This document shows positions 4,971 through 10,310 of a DNA stretch of 10,310 bases, piece by piece. The position numbers were made by a program, and so were the translations under genes. The stretch lies in NCBI GenBank assembly GCA_046734795.1, contig JBKPRX010000154.1:1-10310 (forward strand), written 5' to 3'. How positions within the stretch are numbered: position 1 is the stretch's first letter; every line of letters starts with the position of its first letter. Below the pieces are notes generated by a model. It was not told the origin of the DNA, ran no database searches, and was given only the letters and a program-made list of their open reading frames with translations. The stretch is from JBKPRX01 sp046734795 (GTDB taxonomy: Bacteria > Actinomycetota > Thermoleophilia > Gaiellales > Gaiellaceae).

Positions 4971-5639
4971 CTGCGGCGCCTGATCGACAGGCTGCCGGAC
5001 GAAGCGGCGGAGCGTGTCTTCACGCACACCTCGTGGGCCGTCGACCGCGCCGAGTCGTACGAGCGGCTCGAGTTCCTCGGTGACAGCGTCCTCGAGCTCG
5101 TGATCGCGCACGAGCTCTTCCGGCGCTATCCGGATTTCTCCGAAGGCCGGCTCGCGAAGATCCGCTCGCACGTCGTCTCGCGTGCGAGCTGCGCAGTCGT
5201 CGCGCGCGAGCTCGGACTCGCCGCCGGTCTCGAGGCCCGCGCAGTCGACGTTCCCGCCGAGGAGCTCGACCGCCTCACGCGGAACCGGAACGTCCTCGCG
5301 GCCCTGCTCGAAGCGGCGCTCGCTGCGCTCTTCCTCGAGCACGGGTTCGCGAAGATCGAGCAGGCCGTGATCGACGCGTTCGCCGACCGGATCGAGTACG
5401 CGCGCACGCACCACGTCGACCACAAGACGGAGCTCCAGGAAGCGCTCGCACGCCAGGGCCGCCACGTCGTCTACACCGTGCTCGAGGTCGACGGGCCGCC
5501 CCACGACCGGCGCTTCACGTGCGCTGCGGTCGTGGACGGGGCGCAGCTCGGGGCCGGCGAGGGGCGCTCGAAAAAGGCTGCAGAGCAGGAAGCGGCCAAG
5601 GAGGCGCTTGCGAAGATCGAGCCCCCAGCGGCGGCCTAG
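4971..5639 (+). CDS. rnc: Ribonuclease III (probable CTG start)
   Basis: RNase III cuts double-stranded RNA, including the rRNA precursor stems. The signature ERLEFLGDSVL gives the metal-binding Glu34 and Asp38 (numbered from CTG 4971). The second catalytic block reads VLAALLEAALAALFLEHGF: Glu114 is present, but the usual Asp three residues earlier is Ala111. A C-terminal dsRNA-binding domain covers about residues 150-216, ending in GRSKKAAEQEAAKEAL. The frame is open from 4842 but has no ATG, GTG or TTG until GTG 5100, which would remove the catalytic signature. FTHTSW and the helix before it are encoded upstream, so translation must start earlier; CTG 4971 behind AAGGCGG is the best candidate, giving 222 residues. 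It follows acpP and precedes smc, the usual order. Identity is firm; the 5' end is not. Confidence 0.88.
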   Translation: MRRLIDRLPDEAAERVFTHTSWAVDRAESYERLEFLGDSVLELVIAHELFRRYPDFSEGRLAKIRSHVVSRASCAVVARELGLAAGLEARAVDVPAEELDRLTRNRNVLAALLEAALAALFLEHGFAKIEQAVIDAFADRIEYARTHHVDHKTELQEALARQGRHVVYTVLEVDGPPHDRRFTCAAVVDGAQLGAGEGRSKKAAEQEAAKEALAKIEPPAAA

Positions 5640-5661
5640 GTACGGCATCCGCGCGGGCGGG

Positions 5662-5667
5662 TAGCCT
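5662..5667 (+). promoter_or_regulatory. -10 box TAGCCT of a leaderless promoter for smc
   Basis: TAGCCT ends 6 bases before the GTG at 5674, in the 34-bp gap after rnc. No SD sequence precedes the GTG. No -35 box is apparent in the GC-rich end of rnc. Confidence 0.45.
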
Positions 5668-5673
5668 CCTCGC

Positions 5674-8202
5674 GTGCACCTGCGCTCGATCCGCATGCGC
5701 GGCTTCAAGTCGTTCCCGGAGCCGGTGGAGGTGAAGCTCGAACCGGGCGTCACGATCGTCGTCGGGCCGAACGGGTCGGGAAAGTCGAACGTCGCCGATG
5801 CAATCCGCTGGGCTTCGGGATCGCTCAGCCCCTCCGAGCTTCGGGCCGAGAAGCCGGACGACGTCATCTTCGCGGGCGCGGCGACGCGCAAGGCAGCCGA
5901 GTACTGCGACGTCGAGCTTCTCTTCGACAACGCGGGCGGCGACGGCCCAGTCGACTACAGCGAGCTCTCGATCACGCGGCGCCTGCACCGCGGCGGCGAG
6001 GGGCAATACCTGCTGAACCGCACCGCGGTCAGACGCCTCGACCTCGTCGAGATCCTCGCGGACCTCGGCCTCGGCCAGGGCATGCATTCGATCATCGGTC
6101 AGGGCAAGGTCGAAGAGATCCTCGCGTCGAAGCCCGAGGAGCGGCGCGCACTGATCGAAGAGGCTGCGGGTCTCGGCAAGTACAAGCAGCGAAAGCACCG
6201 TGCGGAGCTGAAGCTTGCCCGGGTCGCGATCCAGGTCGAGCGTGCGCGCGATCTCGAGGACGAGGTTCGGAAGCGGCTGCGACCGCTCGCGCTGCAAGCG
6301 ACGGCGGCGGAACGCGCGGAAAAGCTTCGCGGTGAGATCGGCGCGCTCCATGCACGGATTGCGGAGCTCGATCTCGCGGAGGTCGATGCCCGGCTCGCCG
6401 ATGCCGACTCGCGCCGCACGGCCGCGGCACTCGCACGACGTCACGCAGAGGATCGGCTCGAGGCGCTGCTCGCCGATCGCAGCCGCGTCGAGGAAGAGCT
6501 CGCCGACGCGGCGGGCGCGCGCGAGCAGGCTCTGCACGCGCTCTACCGGTTGCGAAGCGCGCGCGAGCGGCTCGCGCTGCGACACGAAAGCGCGCAACGA
6601 CTGCTCGAACGTCTCCAGCACGACTTGGCCCGGCCGCAGCGCGTTCTCGACGCACGCGTCCGTGCCGAGCGTCAAGCGCTCTCGGAACAGGCCGCTCTGG
6701 CGCGCGAGCGGTTGCACGCGCTCGAGCGCGCGCTTGCGGAACGCGAAGGGCTCTCGCCCGCGGCGCGCGCGCTCGCCGAGGACGGCGAACGGCTCGCGCT
6801 GTCGCTCCTCGACGTCGACGCCGGTCGCGAACGCGCGGTGGCAGCTGCGCTCGGCCATCGCGGCTCGGCGCTCGTCGCGCGCGACGCGCAAGCTGCGCTC
6901 GCGCTGGCGGAGCGTGTACGCGCTGCGGGTCTCGGCAACGTCGTCGTCCTCGTCGGGCGGGACCCCGCCGAGCTCGTCCGTTCGCTTCCGGTCGTGCCGA
7001 AGGACGAGCTGCTGGATTCGCGCGTCCCGGCAGTGACGGAGGAGGGCTTCGGCTTCGACCCACAACGCGGCGAGCTGTGGTTTGCGGGCGAGACGGCCGA
7101 GGCCGTGTGGCTCGAGCTCGAAGCGCGGCGCAAGCGGCTTGCCGAGGACGTCCGCGAGCTCGAGGCGCGGGCGGCCGCGCCGATTCCGGCCGACGCGTAT
7201 TCGTCCGCACCCGACCCGCTGCTCGCGAAGCTCACGGCGATCGCGGAGCGTCTCGTCACTGCGCTTGCGTCTGCCGGCGACGAGCGGCTCGAGACACCGC
7301 TTCGAGCTCGCGTCGACGCGGGCGCGACGCGGACCGGCGAGCTCGGTGACGAGCTCCGGCGGCTCGGTGCGGCGGAGGTCGAGCTGCGCAACGCGTTCGG
7401 CGAGGCCGGGCAGACGGTTGCGGCGATCGAGGTCGAGAGTGCAAGGCTCGACGCAGAAGCGGCCGAAGCGCGCCGCCGGCTCGAAGGCGCGGGTGCCGAG
7501 CCGGCCGAGGGTGACGATCGCGGCGAGCTCAGCGCACGGTGCGAACGACTCGAGCGGCGACGCGAGGCACTCGGTGCGGTGAATCCGCTCGCGAAGGAGG
7601 AGTACGACGCAGAGAAGGAGCGCCTGACGGAGCTCACGACACAGCGTGCGGATCTCGAGGCGAGCCTCGAGGAGCTCGAGCGGCTGCGCGAGGAGCTCGC
7701 CGCGACGGTCGAGCGGCTCTTCGACGAGACGTTCACTGCGGTCCAGGAGAACTTCGAAGAGGTCGTCGCGACGTTGTTCCCCGGCGGCGAGGGGCGGCTG
7801 CGTCTCGCCGAGGCCGACGCCGACTCTCCGGAGGAGCTACCGGGAATCGAGATCGAGCTGCGGCCCGCCGGCAAGAAGATCACGCGCCTCTCGCTCCTGT
7901 CCGGCGGCGAGAAGGCGCTCGGCGCGATCTCGTTCTTGTTCGCCCTCTTCCTCGCGAGGCCGTGCCCGTTCTACCTCCTGGACGAGGTCGAGGCTGCATT
8001 GGACGACACGAACATCGGCCGGTTCGTCGAGTTGCTCCGCCGCTACGCCGATCGCGCGCAGTTCGTCGTGATCACCCATCAGAAACGGACGATGGAAGCC
8101 GCCGACGTTCTCTACGGCGTGACGATGGGCGGCGACGGTGTCTCCCAGCTCGTTTCGCGCCGCCTGCCGCGCGAAGACGCCGCGGCCGTCGGCGCGGCGT
8201 AA
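5674..8202 (+). CDS. smc: Chromosome partition protein SMC, compact form
   Basis: SMC is the ATPase core of the bacterial condensin that compacts and segregates chromosomes. Both head halves are intact: LRSIRMRGFKSF and Walker A GPNGSGKS (31-38), GQGKVEEIL (142-150), the signature LSGGEKAL (742-749), Walker B FYLLDEVEAALD (766-777) and the following VVITHQK. GAVNPLAKEEY (634-644) is the conserved element at the end of the C-terminal arm. At 842 residues it is far shorter than the usual 1150-1200. The arms are about 185-210 residues each (roughly 170-365 and 485-690), and the hinge (about 370-480) keeps a recognisable first half (ERAVAAALGHRG...VRAAGLGNVVVLVG) but a shortened second half. Pro-rich breaks occur near 321 and 503-514. 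The frame is unbroken. The GTG start fits LRSIRMRGFKSF and the -10 box. scpA and scpB are not in the window. Confidence 0.93.
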   Translation: MHLRSIRMRGFKSFPEPVEVKLEPGVTIVVGPNGSGKSNVADAIRWASGSLSPSELRAEKPDDVIFAGAATRKAAEYCDVELLFDNAGGDGPVDYSELSITRRLHRGGEGQYLLNRTAVRRLDLVEILADLGLGQGMHSIIGQGKVEEILASKPEERRALIEEAAGLGKYKQRKHRAELKLARVAIQVERARDLEDEVRKRLRPLALQATAAERAEKLRGEIGALHARIAELDLAEVDARLADADSRRTAAALARRHAEDRLEALLADRSRVEEELADAAGAREQALHALYRLRSARERLALRHESAQRLLERLQHDLARPQRVLDARVRAERQALSEQAALARERLHALERALAEREGLSPAARALAEDGERLALSLLDVDAGRERAVAAALGHRGSALVARDAQAALALAERVRAAGLGNVVVLVGRDPAELVRSLPVVPKDELLDSRVPAVTEEGFGFDPQRGELWFAGETAEAVWLELEARRKRLAEDVRELEARAAAPIPADAYSSAPDPLLAKLTAIAERLVTALASAGDERLETPLRARVDAGATRTGELGDELRRLGAAEVELRNAFGEAGQTVAAIEVESARLDAEAAEARRRLEGAGAEPAEGDDRGELSARCERLERRREALGAVNPLAKEEYDAEKERLTELTTQRADLEASLEELERLREELAATVERLFDETFTAVQENFEEVVATLFPGGEGRLRLAEADADSPEELPGIEIELRPAGKKITRLSLLSGGEKALGAISFLFALFLARPCPFYLLDEVEAALDDTNIGRFVELLRRYADRAQFVVITHQKRTMEAADVLYGVTMGGDGVSQLVSRRLPREDAAAVGAA

Positions 8203-8218
8203 GTCGTCACGAACTCGA

Positions 8219-8236
8219 CGCAGTTTTGAAGCTGCG
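8219..8236 (+). terminator. Small stem-loop after smc
   Basis: CGCAGTT (8219-8225) pairs with AGCTGCG (8230-8236), including one G-U pair, around a TTGA loop, 16 bases after the smc stop. No T-run follows. It could end the smc transcript, but the stem is short and the call is weak. Confidence 0.3.
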
Positions 8237-8238
8237 GT

Positions 8239-8274
8239 TGATGTACATCACCATCGCCATCGACTGCCATCGAC
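8239..8274. repeat. 12-bp palindrome followed by 9-bp direct repeats upstream of ftsY
   Basis: The 132-bp gap between smc and ftsY holds a perfect palindrome, TGATGTACATCA (8239-8250), and then GCCATCGAC twice (8256-8264 and 8266-8274), 10 bases apart and on the same helix face. The gap is less GC-rich here than the coding DNA. The palindrome looks like a possible operator for a dimeric regulator, lying about 70 bases before the ftsY -10 box. No known regulator consensus is recognised. Confidence 0.35.
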
Positions 8275-8321
8275 CGCTTCTTGGCCGCAAGGACACGGCC
8301 GCTCGCCGAGGGCGCCGCGGC

Positions 8322-8327
8322 TAACGT
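8322..8327 (+). promoter_or_regulatory. -10 box TAACGT of a leaderless promoter for ftsY
   Basis: TAACGT ends 7 bases before the ATG at 8335. It lies inside the stretch that would be coding if translation began at the upstream TTG 8281, which supports ATG 8335 as the true start. No SD sequence is seen. Confidence 0.5.
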
Positions 8328-8334
8328 CCCCGCG

Positions 8335-9285
8335 ATGGCGAGAAGCTGGGCGGAATTGCTGGGCGACGCAGACGGGGCGCCGGAATCCGAGGCGCAACGC
8401 GCAGGCCTCTTTGCGCGCTTGCGCGACTCGCTCTCGAAGTCCCGGACCGCGCTCGCCGGCGAGCTCGCGGCGGCGACGTTCGACCCCGGCAACGAAGCCG
8501 ACTGGGAACGGCTCGAAGAAGCGCTGATCCGAGGTGATGTCGGCGTGCGCGCGACGGCCGAGCTCGTCCGCCGGCTCGAGGCACGCGGAGAGCTGACGAA
8601 CCTGAACGAGGCGCTTGCGGAAGAGATCGCGACGCTCTTCGGCGATCCACCCACGCTGAAGCTCGCCGAACGGCCGAGCGTGCTCCTCGTCGTCGGCGTC
8701 AACGGCACCGGCAAGACGACGACGATCGGGAAGCTCGCCGCGCGCCTTCGCGAGCACGGACGGACCGTCGTGGTCGCCGCTGCGGACACGTTTCGAGCTG
8801 CGGCTGAGGAACAGCTCGAGATCTGGGCTCAGCGCGCCGACGTCGACTTCGTCGGCGGCGAGCGCGGCGGCGATCCGGCCGCGGTCGCGTTCGATGCGAT
8901 CGACGCGGCCGAAGCGCGCGGGCGCGACATCGTGATCGTCGACACCGCGGGCCGCTTGCACACGCAGACGAATCTGATGGAAGAGCTCGCGAAAGTCCGA
9001 CGGGTAGTCGAGCGTCGCCTGCCCGGCGCTCCGCATGAGACGCTTCTCGTCGTCGACGCGACTACGGGTCAAAACGCGTTGCAGCAGGCGCGCCTCTTCG
9101 GCGAGGCCGCAGGCGTGACGGGCGTCGCCCTGACGAAGCTCGACGGCTCAGCCAAGGGCGGAGTCGCTGTGGCAATCGCGCACGAGCTGAATCTGCCCGT
9201 GAAGCTGATTGGAGTTGGCGAGAGCCTCGACGATCTACGGCCGTTCGACGCGCGTGACTTCGCGCGCGCGCTCGTGTCCGACTGA
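8335..9285 (+). CDS. ftsY: Signal recognition particle receptor FtsY
   Basis: FtsY is the membrane-associated GTPase that receives SRP-bound ribosomes; it pairs with Ffh, encoded about 300 bp downstream. From ATG 8335 it has 316 residues: a four-helix N domain (about 20-105), then the G domain with G1 GVNGTGKTTT (121-130), the insertion-box motif DTFRAAAEEQL (151-161), G3 DTAGR (203-207), G4 TKLDGSAKGG (267-276) and the closing GVGESLDDLRPFD. The long acidic A domain of E. coli FtsY is absent, so membrane binding probably relies on the N-terminal helix LFARLRDSLSKSRTAL. An in-frame TTG at 8281 would add 18 residues (AARTRPLAEG...) not typical of the family. A -10 box 7 bases before ATG 8335 decides the start. 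The gene is convergent with the dodecin gene. Confidence 0.94.
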   Translation: MARSWAELLGDADGAPESEAQRAGLFARLRDSLSKSRTALAGELAAATFDPGNEADWERLEEALIRGDVGVRATAELVRRLEARGELTNLNEALAEEIATLFGDPPTLKLAERPSVLLVVGVNGTGKTTTIGKLAARLREHGRTVVVAAADTFRAAAEEQLEIWAQRADVDFVGGERGGDPAAVAFDAIDAAEARGRDIVIVDTAGRLHTQTNLMEELAKVRRVVERRLPGAPHETLLVVDATTGQNALQQARLFGEAAGVTGVALTKLDGSAKGGVAVAIAHELNLPVKLIGVGESLDDLRPFDARDFARALVSD

Positions 9286-9312
9286 CCCTCCCGGCTCTCG
9301 CCGACAGCCCGC

Positions 9313-9519
9313 CTACCGCTCGACGGCGAACGCGACGTTGACCGTCGTCTTGTACTCGCTGATCCGGTCGTTCTCCACCGTGGCGCTCATCGAGATGACG
9401 TCGGCGCCGGTGATCCCGCGCAGCGTCTTCGACGCTTCCTGAACCGCGGCGTCAGCCGCCTTCGCGAAGCTCTCGGGCGATGAACCGATGACCGTGATCA
9501 CCTTCGCAACACCGGCCAC
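9313..9519 (-). CDS. Dodecin family flavin-binding protein, Trp-less
   Basis: The gene encodes 68 residues, the normal dodecin length. The family pattern is clear: KVITVIGSSPESFAKAADAAVQEASKTLR (first strand and long helix), then GADVISMSATVENDRISEYKTTVNVAFAVER (two antiparallel strands). Dodecins form hollow dodecamers that bind riboflavin, FMN or other flavins in stacked pairs and are thought to store or buffer them. The Trp that sandwiches the isoalloxazine ring in archaeal and many bacterial dodecins (LDWFEV) is replaced here by Gly38 (ITGADV), and the protein contains no Trp at all. The GTG start is set by a strong SD (GAGGAGG) six bases upstream; an upstream ATG (9549) in frame would lie ahead of that SD. 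The gene stands opposite the SRP genes, between ftsY and ffh, with no obvious functional link. Confidence 0.88.
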   Translation of the reverse strand: MAGVAKVITVIGSSPESFAKAADAAVQEASKTLRGITGADVISMSATVENDRISEYKTTVNVAFAVER

Positions 9520-9525
9520 TTGAAA

Positions 9526-9532
9526 CCTCCTC
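9526..9532 (-). promoter_or_regulatory. Ribosome binding site of the dodecin gene
   Basis: On the minus strand GAGGAGG ends 6 bases before the GTG at 9519. This is the strongest SD in the window and fixes the start. It implies a leadered mRNA, unlike ffh across the same gap. I saw no convincing -10 box for it in 9533-9590. Confidence 0.75.
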
Positions 9533-9576
9533 ACTAGACAGCAAGTCACGCGGCCCTACCCGCGAAAGGGCGTACG

Positions 9577-9582
9577 TACACT
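9577..9582 (+). promoter_or_regulatory. -10 box TACACT for ffh
   Basis: TACACT ends 8 bases before the GTG at 9591, predicting a leaderless or nearly leaderless mRNA. It overlaps an 8-bp palindrome GTACGTAC (9572-9579). No SD precedes the GTG. Confidence 0.45.
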
Positions 9583-9590
9583 GTCGGCTC

Positions 9591-10310
9591 GTGTTCGACG
9601 CTCTTGCGGACAAGCTCCAGAACGCTCTCGGCGATCTTCGCGGCCGGGGGACGCTCGACGAGGAGGCGATCTCGCGCGCCATGCGCGAGATCCGGCTTGC
9701 CCTGCTCGAAGCGGACGTCAACTTCCAGGTCGTCAAAGACTTCGTCGCGCAGGTGCGCGAGCGGGCGCTCGGCGCCGACGTGCAGAAGAGCCTGACGCCG
9801 GGCCAGCAGGTCGTGAAGGTCGTGCACGAGGAGCTAACGGCGCTGATGGGCTCCGGGTCCTCGAAGCTCGCCTACGCGTCTCGGCCGCCCACTGTCGTCC
9901 TCCTCGCCGGCCTTCAAGGATCCGGTAAGACAACCACGGCCGCGAAGCTTGCGCTCCTTCTCCGCAAGGAGGGAAGGAAGCCAGCGCTCGTCGCCGCAGA
10001 CCTCCAGCGGCCGGCTGCAATCGAGCAGCTCGTTCAGCTCGGAAAGCAGATCGACGTTCCGGTCTACGCCGACGAACGAACCGAAGCAGTCCGCGCCGCA
10101 GAGCTCGGCCTTGCGAGCGCGAAGGCCGACGACCGCGATCTCGTGATCGTCGACACTGCCGGGCGCCTCCAGATCGACGAGGCGTTGATGGACGAGCTCG
10201 CGCGGGTGCGTGACGCAGTGCGCCCGATGAACGTGCTGCTCGTGGTCGACTCGATGACGGGCCAGGAGGCGGTCGACGTCGCGCAGGCATTCCACGAGCG
10301 CGTTGCGTTC
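9591..10310 (+). CDS. ffh: Signal recognition particle protein Ffh, 5' part (3' end outside window)
   Basis: The frame stays open to the right edge and gives the first 240 residues of a protein normally about 450 long. The N domain begins MFDALADKLQNALGDLRGRG and contains EIRLALLEADVNFQVVKDFV. The G domain follows with G1 GLQGSGKTTT (107-116), ADLQRPAAIEQL (136-147), G3 DTAGR (188-192) and DSMTGQEAVDVAQAF, the Ffh counterpart of the FtsY sequence. The methionine-rich M domain that binds 4.5S RNA and signal peptides lies beyond the window. Ffh delivers ribosomes making membrane proteins to FtsY. The GTG start is fixed by the conserved N-terminus and by the -10 box 8 bases upstream. The gene is divergent from the dodecin gene, with 71 bases between. 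Confidence 0.96.
   Translation, partial: MFDALADKLQNALGDLRGRGTLDEEAISRAMREIRLALLEADVNFQVVKDFVAQVRERALGADVQKSLTPGQQVVKVVHEELTALMGSGSSKLAYASRPPTVVLLAGLQGSGKTTTAAKLALLLRKEGRKPALVAADLQRPAAIEQLVQLGKQIDVPVYADERTEAVRAAELGLASAKADDRDLVIVDTAGRLQIDEALMDELARVRDAVRPMNVLLVVDSMTGQEAVDVAQAFHERVAF

Noticed and set aside
5100..5639. rnc starting at GTG 5100.
   Set aside because: It would remove FTHTSW and the metal-binding ERLEFLGD signature, which are encoded in the same open frame just upstream.
5515..7065. Long minus-strand open frame (516 codons) opposite rnc and smc, and similar ones opposite plsX (3459-4598), acpP-rnc (4869-5930) and smc (6092-7210).
   Set aside because: They mirror strongly supported plus-strand genes. 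In GC-rich codons the antisense frame stays open, and the translations are low-complexity Arg/Ala/Ser-rich with no domain.
8281..8334. ftsY starting at TTG 8281.
   Set aside because: The extra residues are not family-like and would cover the TAACGT -10 box that fits ATG 8335.
9286..9312. Possible bidirectional terminator between ftsY and dodecin (CGGC 9292-9295, GCCG 9300-9303).
   Set aside because: A 4-bp stem with no T-run is too weak to support.
9520..9549. Dodecin starting at ATG 9549 on the minus strand.
   Set aside because: The added residues precede and overlap the strong SD for GTG 9519, and the resulting N-terminus is not dodecin-like.
1..10310. Search for CRISPR repeats, transposase genes, tRNA or rRNA genes, toxin-antitoxin or phage-defence genes.
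   Set aside because: Nothing convincing was seen by eye on either strand; nearly all of the sequence is accounted for by housekeeping or common enzyme genes.

Overview
The window is chromosomal, GC-rich DNA packed with housekeeping genes, most likely from a high-GC actinobacterium. Three things point there: a SepIVA/DivIVA-like coiled-coil gene next to a DUF177 (YceD) gene, as in mycobacteria; frequent GTG starts; and many start codons lying 6-8 bases after a TANNNT -10 box with no Shine-Dalgarno site, the layout of leaderless actinobacterial mRNAs. The unusual forms of RNase III, SMC and dodecin suggest a deep branch such as Thermoleophilia (Gaiellales/Solirubrobacterales), but that placement is inference. 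I see no rRNA or tRNA gene, CRISPR array, insertion sequence, phage gene or defence system.

Layout. 1-321: C-terminal end of an alpha/beta hydrolase, cut by the window edge. 326-835: SepIVA/DivIVA-like protein, followed at once by a strong hairpin. 985-2111: DUF177 (YceD) and an AhpD-like CXXC protein, probably one transcript. 2139-2897: a short-chain dehydrogenase. 2900-3391, minus strand: a phosphinothricin-type GNAT acetyltransferase, convergent with the dehydrogenase. 3480-4658: rpmF and plsX, 3 bp apart. 4700-5639: acpP and rnc. 5674-8202: smc. 8335-9285: ftsY. 9313-9519, minus strand: dodecin. 9591 to the right edge: ffh, cut at its 3' end.

The backbone yceD / rpmF-plsX-acpP-rnc-smc-ftsY-ffh is a well-known bacterial neighbourhood joining ribosome assembly, fatty-acid and phospholipid synthesis, RNA processing, chromosome organisation and SRP-dependent membrane targeting. 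Three accessory genes lie between yceD and rpmF, a dodecin lies between ftsY and ffh, and fabD and fabG are absent between plsX and acpP.

The points most worth a second look are: an rnc gene with no ATG, GTG or TTG start ahead of its catalytic motif; loss of one expected metal-binding Asp in that RNase III; a very short SMC (842 residues) with a reduced hinge; a dodecin without tryptophan; and the recurrent leaderless promoter geometry. I found no new multi-gene system.
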